NCBI GenBank assembly: GCA_032209605.1
Contig: JASFXZ010000003.1
Coordinates: 10,666,807 to 10,730,806 of the forward strand
DNA: 64,000 bases
Direction of reading: 5' to 3'
From: Mactromeris polynyma
Lineage: Eukaryota; Mollusca; Bivalvia; Venerida; Mactridae
The translations under genes were made by a program, and so were the position numbers. This document shows, one piece after another, positions 47,841 to 61,600 of this stretch (position 1 is the first letter of the stretch; each line of letters starts with the position of its first letter). A model generated the notes under the pieces. It ran no database searches and was not told the origin of the DNA. It saw nothing but the letters and a program-made list of their open reading frames with translations.

Positions 47841-48478
47841 AATGCATGTAGATGTTTACAATGTACATTGTATTATATGTATATTGACAAATATGAGTGA
47901 TAAACATGAATGACAAACATTAGTGAGAAATATAAGGAAAGAAGATGCTATGGTGATACATTGTATACAAGAGATAGATAGATAAATATAACAGTATTCA
48001 TACCCTATGTTTAAATACATCAGTTCATACTAGTTTGCGAAATATTCTTTCTTACGCTCAAAGATTCTGAAATAAATTTAGCTGTATTTATGATACATTT
48101 ATTCCAATCAGTCTGTAGCAAATGATAAAATTTCTCAAGGCAGGACCAAGAATTATTACGAAAAAGCTTTTTCCTTACATCGTGACATTTGGGACAACAT
48201 AACAAGAAATGATACTCAGTTTCTATCTCATTTTGCGAACACAATTTACATATTCGATCTTCTCTATTGATACCACGTATCCTACCAGCTTCGATTTCCA
48301 GATCATGACTACTGAGTCTAAATTGTGTGAATTTTATCCTTAATTTGTCGTTTCTTAGAGTGTCAAGATATTTTTCAAATTCTGTTTTGAATTTGCAGTA
48401 ATAATTCAATTTTGGCATTGAACTTATTGAACTATACCAGTCTTGAACAAACTATAATATCAAATAGATTTTAGTGTA
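47841..48478 (-). repeat. Duplicated LINE 3' segment, copy B
   Basis: Homologue of 44271-45077 that keeps the coding part removed from copy A and only about four 13-bp units (47882-47933). Its right edge, TTTTAGTGTA, passes directly into the 20-bp minisatellite. Confidence 0.88.
48020..48418 (-). pseudogene. LINE ORF2 C-terminal zinc-binding region
   Basis: 132 aa on the minus strand: FRLSSHDLEIEAGRIRGI then REDRICKLCSQNEIETEYHF and CCPKCHDVRKKLF, the C-x2-C...H...C region seen after the RT of many invertebrate LINEs. It ends at a natural stop. The ORF begins at an internal Met only because the upstream RT is missing; a 20-bp minisatellite replaces it. Confidence 0.75.
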
Positions 48479-49610
48479 GCATTTGGCAGTCTTGTGTAGC
48501 ATTTGGCAGTCTTGTGTAGCATTTGGCAGTCTTGTGTAGCATTTGGCAGCCTTGTGTAGCATTTGGCAGCCTTGTGTATCATTTGGCAGGCTTGTGTAGC
48601 ATTTGGCAGCCTTGTGTAGCATTTGGCAGCATTGTGTAGCATTTGGCAGTCTTGTGTAGCGTTTGGCAGTCTTGTGTAGCGTTTGGCAGTCTTGTGTAGC
48701 GTTTGGCAGCCTTGTGTAGCGTTTGGCAGCTTTGTGTAGCGTTTGGCAGCCTTGTGTAGCGTTTGGCAGCCTAGTGTAGCATTTGGCAGTCTTGTGTAGC
48801 ATTTGGCAGTCTTGTGTAGCATTTGGCAGTCTTGTGTAGCATTTGGCAGTCTTGTGTAGCATTTGGCAGTCTTGTGTAGCATTTGGCAGTCTTGTGTAGC
48901 ATTTGGCAGCATTGTGTAGCATTTGGCAGTCTTGTGTAGCATTTGGCAGTCTTGTGTAGCATTTGGCAGTCTTGTGTAGCATTTGGCAGTCTTGTGTAGC
49001 ATTTGGCAGTCTTGTGTAGCATTTGGCAGTCTTGTGTAGCATTTGGCAGCATTGTGTAGCATTTGGCAGTCTTGTGTAGCATTTGGCAGTCTTGTGTAGC
49101 ATTTGGCAGTCTTGTGTAGCATTTGGCAGTCTTGTGTAGCATTTGGCAGCATTGTGTAGCATTTGGCAGTCTTGTGTAGCATTTGGCAGCCTTGTGTAGC
49201 ATTTGGCAGCATTGTGTAGCATTTGGCAGTCTTGTGTAGCATTTGGCAGTCTTGTGTAGCATTTGGCAGTCTTGTGTAGCATTTGGCAGTCTTGTGTAGC
49301 ATTTGGCAGCATTGTGTAGCATTTGGCAGTCTTGTGTAGCATTTGGCAGTCTTGTGTAGCATTTGGCAGCATTGTGTAGCATTTGGCAGTCTTGTGTAGC
49401 ATTTGGCAGTCTTGTGTAGCGTTTGGCAGCCTTGTGTAGCGTTTGGCAGCTTTGTGTAGCGTTTGGCAGCCTTGTGTAGCGTTTGGCAGCCTTGTGTAGC
49501 GTTTGACAGCCTTGTGTAGCGTTTGGCAGCCTTGTGTAGCATTTGGCAGCCTTGTGTAGCATTTGGCAGTCTTGTGCAGCATTTGGCAGTCTTGTGTAGC
49601 ATTTGGCAGT
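48475..49610. repeat. 20-bp minisatellite, about 57 copies
   Basis: Unbroken 20-bp register of ATTTGGCAGTCTTGTGTAGC with no indels over 1136 bp. Variants fall at three positions (A/G at unit base 1; T/C and C/A/T at bases 10-11). Two blocks of the GTTTGGCAGC variant (about 48660-48780 and 49420-49540) suggest internal duplication. The unit is identical to the short array at 37959-38069. Because 20 is not a multiple of three, all three minus frames read the same 20-residue peptide and stay open; these frames are not genes. Confidence 0.97.
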
Positions 49611-52492
49611 ATTGACCTCCGAGAAAACGAGTATGAATGATTGACAGCGACTCACAGTGACATATTTTCAACTGTGTCAACGTACTACCATAGTTTTCCT
49701 TAAAACTGCAGTAAATTATCGATCATGTTGTTAATTGTGACGCGCCGTAACTTTTGGGCCAAATGCGACAATAGATAGTCATTGTTGGCAAAACTTTTGC
49801 AAAGACACGCTACCGATCACTGACCTTTCATTATTTTGTCCTGTTTTGTGGTTTCCCATGTCTAAATATAGACCAAATTAGTGTGCAAATGAACCTAAGT
49901 GACCCGTTTGTTGAAAATGATAGCAGGCGTGTACTGGATTTGACGTCGTTATATATGTTATTATTGTCTCTGCCGAATAAAATATTTATAGAGGTAAGTA
50001 TTTTTTATGTTTATCATTCTAATGAGAATGTAAAATGTGCTGTTTTAAGAAACTATTGTGTAATTTGTTGGTAATTTACACGATAATCTCTAGTCCGGAC
50101 GTCCAGACGTGAAATCAACAAAATGGCGGAATGACATTCGTGACATAGAAGCGTACGTGTTTACTCCGATTCAACAGATATGACTAACTTTATAAATCAA
50201 TTAATCTATTCAAATAGAATTTGGAAAATAGTTATAAAATATCTATTGTTTGTATTATTTCCCACTTGTTATCAATATTTCTGGTTGCCCGTCTGTTCAT
50301 TAGGCGCAAATGTGCACAACTTTGTTTATGTTCTTATATATTTCGACGAAGTACCTAGTGGACATTTAAAAAGTTTGTCCAGCATCAATTATACCGACGG
50401 TCCTGCCACTTTCTTGAGTGGTCTTCGTCGGCATCTTTTCTGTTTTTCGTGTTGGACATACAACGTGGATTGCATTGAAAAGAATTTCACCGCTTACTAC
50501 ATAGTAGGCCTACACGTGATCCTCGTGCTAAAAGTTGAAAATCGTACTCGCCGTCACGCGTGGGCAACCATGACGATAAATAGGTATTTTCTTTGTGAAA
50601 GTCGAAAGAGTACTAAGTATATAATACTAGAATGCCAAATTTTAAGTCGGCATATAAAACCGTTTTCTTAAATTTGTATCCTATAACATGGACGTTTAGA
50701 AATTTTGTTCAGTGTATACATGTATATATTGGTCCCAGATATCAGCAAGTGTCAAAAAAGTGTATCTATGTGAGATTTGATAATCTCCAATATTTTCCAA
50801 TTTTCTCTACTCACCGATGCCCATGTGGTGTCATACTTTATTTGGTCCACATGCTTTAAAATGCTTATATATCATTATTCGCTTATGACAAACCTATTTT
50901 TGAATGCTTCTTTGTGTAAGGAATAAATACAAATTAGTAGCGGTTACTTCCCTTACACCATTTCGCGCTCGGCAACTGGTCAAAAAACCTCGTCCAACTA
51001 CGTCAAGTGCTCGTAGAGTAACGAAGTGGTACGGAAATATCCGAGAGCTGACGAGAATGAGCAACTGGTATACATGGGTAGTGGGGAAATATCCGAGGAT
51101 AGTCGAATGTCACGGGGCGATTGCATTGGTTGGAAAATTGATCGTCTGCAAAAAAATGTTTGTCTAAATCATTCTTAATCTAAGAAGTGTCATTTGTGGA
51201 GAAATTAGTCGCATGAAACACTAAAAGAGTCATCTTCGTGTATTTTGGTGATATGACCTGTTTATTCTCCATTTCGGCATTCAGTTTTTCAATTACTATA
51301 ATTAGCATCTGTTTTCGCGACCTTCATCGCAAAAATAATTTTTATCATCGTTGATTCAGATTTGCTATGCGTTTTGGAAAGTTGACAATACCAAACTTTT
51401 GCAGAGATACTTGGAAGGCTAAAAATTGTTTAGAATTTAGACTGGTTAAAACAATGGACACGTAAACTAATCAAAGAATGAAGTTCTGTCCATTGGCAGT
51501 GTGAGTGAAACAATATTTCCGAACGAGATTCTGTATTTGCTCCAGACCCAGGGTATAATTATGTTTTGTTAATAAAACCAGTTTCCTTTTTTAATTGAAA
51601 GGTTTTATTAATCTGATGATTTATTGACTGTTTGTCCTTCAGATTCTGTGCGTGAGGGATCTCATGTGCTTATAGAATGTTTTGAAGCATCAGTCAAAGT
51701 GTATGATTGAGAATGAACCAAAATAAACATCAACCTAAATATAGTTAGTATAAATACATAAATAATGACTGACTCAAATATCTACATATATTTTGCAATC
51801 ACTTGCTGATTGTGTACAAAAATTGTACTGTATGTCATGGCACAAAACAGCTTTAGTTGAATGGTTCCCACACCCATCAATGGAGGGGGGGGGGGATGAT
51901 TTGTGTAATTGACTGAGGAAAAGGGGAATTCTAAGCCAAACTTTGGGGTTATATCTTTTACTAGTTTGTACTGTTTTTGATCATTCATGACTTGCATTAC
52001 ACAGTATATTTTTGACAGACCTCTTGATATGATTAAAGATTTGTGGATCAGCCCCAACAAATATTGTAAGATTTTTTTTCTTTTTTGTGAGGGTAATTTT
52101 AAATGAAAATAGTGGAAAACATACTATCTTAGAAGATGAATGGGTCTATGAATTGCCCCCAAAATAGCCGAATGAGTTCCCTGTATGTACAAATGATGTG
52201 TTGGTTTTTTGACAATTCTGTATATTCACTTGTTGTGATCACAGGTTCTAGACACATACAGTCATCTAATATGACTATTATTTATTAAGAAAGCATTCTT
52301 TCTTTATGATATAACAGGCATATCAGTATGAATGAAATGTCTAGTACCTGTGGTTGAGATGTCAGTTTTTGTAACTAAAGCTTGTAAAAAACATTGTTCA
52401 TTTTTAGAATGCTTAAAAATGTGTCCATTCAGAAATTATTCGTTTAAACTAATGAGATGTAAATATTTCTTATGAGTGCAAATTTTGTTCAG
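49611..52492. other. Region upstream of the first identified MSH4 exon
   Basis: No gene is firmly supported. A possible 35-codon exon at 49889-49993 (MNLSDPFVENDSRRVLDLTS, donor GAG/GTAAGT) ends in phase 0 and so does not join the first MSH4 exon found, which needs one preceding base. A 163-codon frame from the ATG at 50180 has no recognisable similarity. A GC-richer patch with CCGGACGTCC near 50096 and a G-run of 11 at 51885 are present. The missing first MSH4 exon and promoter probably lie here. Confidence 0.4.
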
Positions 52493-52697
52493 ATTTCGGG
52501 TTGTTGGAAACACCAAGAACCACTGATGACAGCCCTGGTTACGATGACACAACATCTTCATCAAGTAGATGGAAGACTCCATCAAAGTCGGAGCAAAACA
52601 GCAGATCAACTACTACATCCAGCTCATGTGAGTCCAGTGCAAGGAACAAGTCATCAAGATCTTCATCAGCATCAAATTACAATCACTTAGCATCAGG
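52493..52697 (+). CDS. MSH4: MSH4 exon with FGLLETP motif
   Basis: Acceptor TTTTGTTCAG, donor AGG/GTAGAA. Begins with two bases of a split codon, then [18 protein letters not shown] and a Ser-rich tract. The FGL-ETP motif matches the vertebrate MSH4 N-terminus, which fixes the frame. The upstream exon must end in phase 1. Confidence 0.85.
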
Positions 52698-55600
52698 GTA
52701 GAATAATATTTATTATCATCCACACCTTGTATAATCTTGTATGCATGATTATTTTCATAAAACTTATAAAACAGATTATTGTCAGCCTTTCGTTTGAAAC
52801 TTTGACAAGTGCATCTGTGTTGTGCTTTGGTATTATTCTGTCTGACTATTCATCTGACATTTAGTGTCTGAATTACCATTATGCTATTTCATGTATGTCG
52901 GTTATATAAAATATTTCACGGGTAATAACTGGGGACCCAAACATTTATTTGGAACCAAACCTTTCAATGGTCTATAGGACTCCTGCGACCCTGCTAGGCC
53001 TGATTTACATGACATTAATTCCTTGTTTTCACGGATTTGTAACTGCACCATATTTTTTAATACTGAATGCTGATATATTTGTACACTTTGTAATAGGAAG
53101 TGTTTTGTGAAATGTATTATTATTTTGTTGTATTTTGTTCCTGTGGTGCTTGCAGCAGTACTACATTCAAGAAGCCAAGATACAATCCTAACCTTTCAGC
53201 AAGTAATGGGTCTAGTACATCATATTCAAACACACCTACCTCTCATAGAACACCATGTATTGGTTCCTCATCTACCAGAACACCCGGTTCTAGGAAAACA
53301 CCTTTTACTTGTTCAAGTATGACACCTGGAGCAACACCTGCAAGATTTGATAAATCAGCTGTTGTAGGTTGGTGTATAATCTTGTATTTGTAGTCGGTAG
53401 CTAAGAAACTGTTCCATGTTGTAGTGGAAAACAATTTTGTTAAAGGTGATAAAAGTCTAGAGGCAGACAGGAGTCCCTTTACCAAGTCATGAAGACCACA
53501 TTGACTGTGAAAGCAAAACAAGTCTACCTTCTTCTTTATTTAAATTACTTCATATAAACTAGTCTCATTTTCTGCCCTTGACATGTTCCCAAAAATTAGT
53601 GACTAAAATGTTTCAAACTTATTTCTAATTGTATGTAAATATATAATTTACCATAACATAAATAATTCATCATGAGTGTGGGCCAAATGTTTCTCTGTAC
53701 CTAGCTTACTTTGTAAAACTTCATTTTGTGAGGTTATCAATAAAAAAATGTTGTAACTATATATTTTGCCTGGAATAAAAAAAAAATTGTTCTTGCGAGC
53801 GAAACGTCAGTACAATGACAGTTTTGAAGAAAAACTCATATTCTGTCTATTACGATTCAGCAGTACAGATTTGATATTTAATACTACATCTCATATAAAT
53901 TCAACAATTGAGACCAGGATCATAATCGTCTCTCTGGTGAAATAATGTTCATTTCAGCCATTGTTGAAGGTCGGGGACTAGCCAGGGGAGAGGTTGGCAT
54001 GGCAACAATAGATTTAAAGCAACCAGAATTGGTATTATCTCAATTCTCAGATATGTCTACATATGTCAAGACCATCACTAAATTACAGATAATTCATCCA
54101 CTGGAGGTAAGGTTATAGAGGGATTTTGTCAACAATAGTCATGGTGTCTAAACAACTGGTATACCAGTCAAAAATGCTAGTTACTACAGGCTAGTACTAT
54201 TTAACATTGTTTCTAAAAAGCTACTGGATAAATTGTCTGTTCATTTTATAACAGTGAGTTGTGAAATTTATGATTCTAATGAATTGAATCATTGGAAAAA
54301 TTGGATGTAAAGTTTTCAAAATCATGCTCCACGTTTCAGACTTGTCACAATGCATTGAAGATTCTGTAAGTACAAATGATGTTTTTGGGCTTCTTTGTTT
54401 ATTTGGGGCTTTAACGCTTCTTTTGACAAAATTTTGTGGTATATATCCATATAAAACATGATAAATTTCTACAATATCTATGTCAACAATAGTAGAAATT
54501 TTGTAATAATGTTTGAAATTTTGTAAAATTAAGACACAGCTTAAATTTTAGTTGTGTTTTACTTAATCTTGTTTCTTAATATTTTTAGTTTTATTTACAT
54601 TTGCCATCTTTTAAAGTTAAGTTTAGTTTAAACTTCCTATTTTACATCAATTGTGAAACAAGTTATTACAACTTGTATTAATCCCTCTCATTGACTGCTT
54701 CCAGTACTCGTGCCTAATTCAGGGATTGAAGTTAGAAGTCTCTCCAAGACTGAAACCCCTGACCTTCCAATCAGGAGTCCACGTTTGTATGCAGTACCCA
54801 ACGCAGCTTTTAGGTCTGAGGGAAAGATTTGTTTGTGTCTAAAAATCTAGAGGATGAATGCAGTAATCCTCCTAAACCATTGAGGATAGGGTTACTATGA
54901 CAGAGTGATGAAAATGAATATGTTCATCACTCTGTCATATTACCACAAGATTTTTTAAGGATGGCTCTCAAAATTAATTTCTTACTGTTGTCATGTCTTT
55001 CAGATTATTTTACCAAACACAGCATGTGAATCGGGGAACATGACAAACTTGTCCAGGCTAATTTATGATCAGTTCCAGAGTACTAGCATATCATCAGTGC
55101 AAAGAAAATATTATAATGAAACTAAAGGTACACCTTTTAATTAATCTGACATTGATTAAATAATTGATTTATTGAATATTAAAAAATAGGTATTGATTTG
55201 TATGAAGTATAATCATAAATTGATCTAAAGATTTTAATACATTTTTTGTGAGTTGGTATCAAAAAGATGTTTATATCTACCAAATACTTTTGACACATTT
55301 GATACTTTTTGCTGATTGACTCCCCAAAGTGAAAAAATATCTTTCACATAAAAATCTACTTTCCTGCATGTTTGCAAGCAAATATGTTTAATTATTATTC
55401 AGCCATGCTTCCTCTGCTTTAATACACCAATTGTATTTTATTGAATGCTTTTTCATACAATGCAGGGTTATTGTATGTTAAACAGCTGTGTGTCCCAGAG
55501 TTCAATAGTGTCGAGTTGGAAGTCTCTTCAAAGTAAGAATATTTTAAGTTCTAAGACTAAGAGTTCATTTGATCTATATTTACTGTTCATGGAACATCCT

Positions 55601-58600
55601 TATGTAATGTGTTTAAAAAATCCACTACTTGTATATTTCAAAACTGGTTAGTGAATTTCATGCCAGGCTCAGAGACTCTGTGTAACATAATAATACTTAA
55701 ATTGTATGAATAATAAATAGGAAATGTCATATATCTGTTTCAAATTACAGTCGACTCTCGTTAGGACGAACTCGCTTAGGACGAATTTTCCGTTACCTCG
55801 AAGTTTTTCAAAAGTCCCGATTTCATCCTTCTTTGTCTATATGAATTTCTGTCGGTTAAGACGAATTTTTGTCTCGAAGTTTTTTCAAAGTCCCGCTTAA
55901 CAAGTTTGCAACTTAAATCTATTGTTTAACACGAAGTCATATCGTATCCTGCTGTCTAATTTACCTGTTCGTATCCTGCTGTCTAATTTACCTGTATTTT
56001 CGCACATTTAATTATCGATTATTTACACAATAAAAGGATGTGTACATGTTTGCAAAGTGTTAGACTATTAATGCAAACGTGTCAAATTGTTCAAAACTAC
56101 GACCAAACCAATAATTAGAACATGTCTTCTTCAACAATTGTTTTTATGTCTCAGATCGGAGCCATTGGCGAAATTGCGATCAAAGTGGCGACAAAAAATG
56201 GCGAATTCGGCAATTATCTGCTTAAAAATGCATATTATCTGAAAGATGATGACAAAATTCGATCGATTTACAACTGGTACTATCGGTAGGCGGAGCGGAG
56301 TCTATCGCCTGTCAACTTTGCCAATCAAATCACGCTTATTCTACACAGATGGTGTGTTGGCAGTATCAACAAGCATCGATGTTTTATGTCATTATTTGGT
56401 AAACAAACATTACTGTCCAGACTTCGTCGGCATGACTCGACTTTTTAATTACATTAACACCCAAAAATATAAAGATATTGGCGAACCAATGATTATTCCT
56501 TCATGATTATAGACTACATAGAAGCTGTGTAAGTTATCATGTACATGTTTTTGTCTTCAATAACGTAATTTAGGAGTTCAAAGAGAAAGTTGTGAATAAT
56601 AATTGTGTTGATCATAACTATACAACGGAAACGAAGCTTCTCATTATCGACGACGACCGTTTGTCAAAATGACATCTTTCGGCATCTAAGCTCCGATTTA
56701 CGATTCTTGTCAAACCCATCCATAAAACTGATATTTAAAGAATCTCCTAGATAATTTGATATGATTGTATCATATCATGTTTGAATTGAAAGAGGCAACA
56801 TATTATATACACACGCATACAGATTATTAAACACATCCTTAAGTACATAAAGTGCAATTTAAGCAATTTTTACGAACTTTTTACGAAACACCGATAGTTA
56901 GGCCTCCTGACGTTTAAGTCGAATTTTCGTATCGAAGAATTCGTCTTTACAAGAGTCGACTGTACTTGTATTTGTTGTATTATAATACATGATTCAACTG
57001 TACTAATCTATGTATACCGTTATATTGAAGGCATGAAACTCTTCAGTGTAAAGTATTCTCTTCAACATCAAAACTATGTCAAAAATTAAATCCTTTAAAT
57101 TACACTCTGCCTCCTCTTACCTTAAATGAACACTGGTCTAAATAATATTTTCAAAGTGAATATTTTTGAGATTCTATTATGCCCCCACTCTGACTAATCA
57201 GTACAGTTGTTCACTTGGTAATTTCGATACACATTCACAAACTGTGAGCAGAATATTAGCATTTGCTTTTGTGACAAAGGCTGGAAGTGGGGGCATCTGT
57301 GTCCTATGGAAACATTTCTAGTTTTGTTCTTGTAATCATTCTAACAACATAAACCAATTGAGTGCCTTTTGGAATTGCAAATCCTCAAAAGAATTCTTCT
57401 AAGGAAAGATCCATAGAAGTATTTGTCTTTGGATCTTGGATCTGTTTTTACATTTTCCAATGAGGAATTGTTTTACTGCTTAATTTGTATGAAATTTCTA
57501 GGAATGGTAAACTAACTTTTCTACTTTGATTTTTTTAGATATTACTGTTTAGCTGCAGCAGCTGCTCTGATCAAGTATTTGGAATTTATTCAGAATACAG
57601 TGTATGCCCCAGCATCATTGAAAATTGTTTTCAAAGGCAGTGAAAACACTGCCATGATAGGTTTGTAATAGTTGAAGAAAAATTTAATGAAGTCTGTGAT
57701 GTAAACAGAATTTTGTTTTAAATTTTCAAGTCTTGTCAATTGAGCTATTTCAGATTTTAGCTGTTGTGTGCTCATTGAAATACCATTTTGTTGGTGTGCA
57801 TGATGAGCATTTCCTTAAGCGTTGCTCACACTATCTGCAATTTGTATAATAATGTATTCAACTTTTCTGACAAAAAGTCATATTTATACTTGGTTTTTCA
57901 TTAACCTTACATTGACTCTCATTGATATTTAAGAAGTAGTACAAAAGGTTTCAGAAACATGACTGTGAATGAAACCCGCATTACTAATCTCATATGCATA
58001 TAAGCTTCAAAAAAGGGAAATATCAGTTTGAGTTTAGAGTAATTACACTCTTTTTAGATGTTTCGACAGCAAAGAATCTTGAACTTCTCCAGAACATGCG
58101 TGACGCAAGAAGTGACCACACATTATATGGTATACTAAACTATACGAAGACTGTCGGTGGAGCTCGGTTACTGCGATCCAACATTCTGCAACCACCGTCA
58201 GGTAAATAAACATTTATAACCACTATTTACAGGCTTGCAGTCTTTGAAGATTCAGTCATTTTGAACTGGCTATGTCCTGTTATGGAGCTATTTTAAATAA
58301 ATGTTAGTTGTTCTGCTCTGTCTTGATAGCTTGGTGCAGTAATAAGATTTTTGTGGAGGACAATGAAAATGTGTGAAACATCAAATGGTGTGTAGTTTTG
58401 ATCTTGTTTTCTGTGCAAGCCATTGCCAAGCTAAGAGCCAGCTTACCTATGACAATTACCCCATTGAGATTCTTTTCACAAAAATAGTTTACTACTTGCG
58501 GAATGGGCCATTTGTATATAGCAATATGTGCACTATAGTTTGTGTTTCACCATGGATACAGTTGCAACTCATCAAAAGTTATGTTGAAATCCAAGTCAGG

Positions 58601-61600
58601 CTAGATCTTATACGAAAGCTTGTTTCCTGCATTTGTTATTCATTTTATAACCAATAACTGTAGTGAATAAGATATATGTCTTAATAAAAGCTTCAGTAGT
58701 AGATTTCAAGTGCCTTTCCTCCTGACATGACTACTGCTTATTTTCATTTTATCATACAGATGTTGAAACAATCACACTAAGACAAGATGTTGTAGCTGAA
58801 TTAATTGAGAAACCTGAAGTATTTTATAACCTCCAGGCTGTGATCAGTCGTTTCTTAGACACTGATCATCTATTGTCACTATGTGTGCAAGTACCAAAGC
58901 AAGAGAATGTGAAAACTGCAGAAACTAAGATAACAAATATGATGTACCTGAAACATACGCTAGAACTGGTGACCCCGCTGAAAGACGCTCTGGGGAATTG
59001 TGAAAATCCATTGCTAATGGCATCATATAAAGTAAGATATAGTTCTCCTGTCCTCACTTGAATTCTTCAAGGAGGCAGTAAGTCAAAGTACCTACACTTA
59101 GACCAGCAATGATTGTTTTAACCTGATTTATAACTCCTAATTGATGGTAATACTTAATCTTTTTTAAATATTGCTTTCCAACTTATAACGTCCCTCAAAT
59201 AAAAGAAAGATTTAATTTGTCTTAATCCTGTCTTTGTGAACGAAAATAAAAAAATTCATTTGGGAATATTTTACCGAGTTTTCCAGCTTGTGTGTCATAC
59301 AAATTAGTTTCAGTTGTAAACAAATTCATTCAGTGAGTCCTCTTCTTTGTTACATCAGATGAATCTTTTTCAACGTGACTTGTATTTTCTGATTAAATGA
59401 TAGATGATTTTTCTACAGGACTGTATTCAGTTGATGTCCTTCAATTTGAAGCTTTTTATATATCTTAGACAGTTAATAGCAATGTTTGAAGAGTCATTTG
59501 ACAATCACATTCTATCATGACTGTTATTGGGAACTTTAAAAAGTTGAATATTTACAATAACTTAATTGTTTAAGGTGTTAGATGACCCAAGATTTGCTGC
59601 AATGTTGTACAAAATCAACTGTATCATACATGAAGATGCTCGGTATCAGAAAGGAGCTCTCCAAATGAGATCACAGAAATGTTTTGCTGTGAAGGTGACA
59701 ATTGTTTTCCCATGTACTTACTGTGAAAAATTATTTGGTTATTTCTGAATTCAATCAATATACTAGGAGCAGTCCTCTCTTGAGCAACAAATGCCAATAT
59801 TTGTGTCCTATCAAATGTACTGTACTTTGTGCAATTGGGGAATATATATACATGTATTCCTTAATTATTCTGTGGAAGGTCGTTATTGAACATATTATCA
59901 GTATATACTTACATTCACATATAGATTGTTTTGGAAAAGGTAAACACTTTATACTAACTCAAAGATACCAATGTACTTATTTTGGTTACAATAATGACTT
60001 AAGATGTAAAGCTTGCCAGTACCATTGACATAAACAATATCCTTCATCCTGCATGTATTGAGTTTGTAATTTGTGTGTTGTTGTCAATTGAATATTGTTA
60101 ATTTTGCAGCCAAATATGAATGGTAGGTATGTTGACTTTTTTGTTCTGTTCAGTTCAATTCCAACACTTGTCTGTTCTCTCAATGTCACTGCATTGTTCA
60201 AATGTTCTGCAAGTTTTTCGCCATTTGATCTCATCAATTTTGATAATTAAAATATCATGTCGTAATTCTTGTAAGCAATATGTTGTGATATCATGAAAAA
60301 TATTGATCACTGATATTTTATTAATTGTTCAATATAATTTATCCCGGTGGCTTAATTGATTAACACCATACGGCTGAAATAGATACCTTGATTAAGGAAA
60401 TGTGTTGGTCAATTTAGACTTAATACTCCAATTCTCTGCTTATCTATTGATTCTGAACATTCAGGTTTAAATTTGTATTAACATGGAATTTGTTAAGAGT
60501 CCATTTTTATTACAGGGCTGTTAGATATTTCAAGAAAAACTTATACAGAAATGATGGATGATATAAATGGTATGATGTTATTGTATTTAGGTTATCATGA
60601 CAGTTCATAGAAACCTTGAATAAACTGTTGTACCTGTTCCTTGTCTGTACAGTGTCACCTCTCTAGAGCCGTCCTCTTTTAGTCAACAACCCCTCTTCAA
60701 GAACAACTCAAAACTGCCAATATTAAATATTAACAATCAATTTAACCTGTCTAGAGCGACAACCTCTCAACAACAGACACACTGGGTCTTCTCAAGTTTT
60801 TTACTCTGTAGAGGTTTGCACTGTCAATTGTATAAGAAGTTAATACACTCACTTTGAAAGACCAACTCTTTTTGAAACTCTTTTGATAAACAGTTGTGTA
60901 TCATCTTTTTCATTTGATTTCATCTGTGTTGTTAATGTTTTCAAGAAGAAATAATAAAATCACTGTCTTTCCCCTATTGTATTCATGTTTTCATTGAATG
61001 TTTTAGTTATGAATGTCCACATATATACTGCTTGTATGGTTTTTGTGTGTAAGAAAATGGTGATGTACTGATCTCATATTTGGTGACATGCTAATTGCTT
61101 GTTTATAAACAACCAGGAGAAGTCCACAACATGGATTCTTTGCTGAAGAGCATATTGTGGGTTTGGCACTGAATTGTTTTGACCAAGCCAGGTTACGCTA
61201 TTTGGGTACTAGATCCTTAAGGTAGAAATAATTTTTTACTACATTTCAGGTGGTAAGACAAAATTTGGCTAACCCTTTCTTCATAAAAACATTTTCAGAT
61301 CTAGTTAACCAAATGTCAGAAACCTACCATTTGCCCCTGAAAGTTGGATGTAGTTCGAGTCGAGGATTTCACATACAGATGTACAGTACAGATGGAATAA
61401 CAGCTGATAATCTCCCTGGAATATTTATCAAAGTGTCCAAGAGTAAAAATACATTCAGCTTTACTACTGCAGATCTGGTACAAACAATTATCATTTATAT
61501 ATTTTTAAATAAACACATTTTTACATAGAATTTACTATACTTAAATGTTTAAACTTTTAGAAATGACCATGTTCAGTTGATGAGAATTTTTAGGACAGTG

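Noticed and set aside
48452..49680. Minus-strand frames of 294, 376 and 406 codons
   Set aside because: They are by-products of the 20-bp minisatellite, which is open in all three minus frames.
49889..49993. First coding exon of MSH4
   Set aside because: It ends in phase 0 whereas the next identified exon requires phase 1, and its peptide does not resemble the MSH4 N-terminus.
50180..50671. 163-codon single-exon gene
   Set aside because: No recognisable similarity or domain, and this length can arise by chance over a long intergenic region.
61250..61298. Upstream extension of the MSH4 exon from 61252
   Set aside because: The extra residues have no counterpart in MSH4 homologues; the acceptor at 61297-61298 restores the homologous reading and phase.
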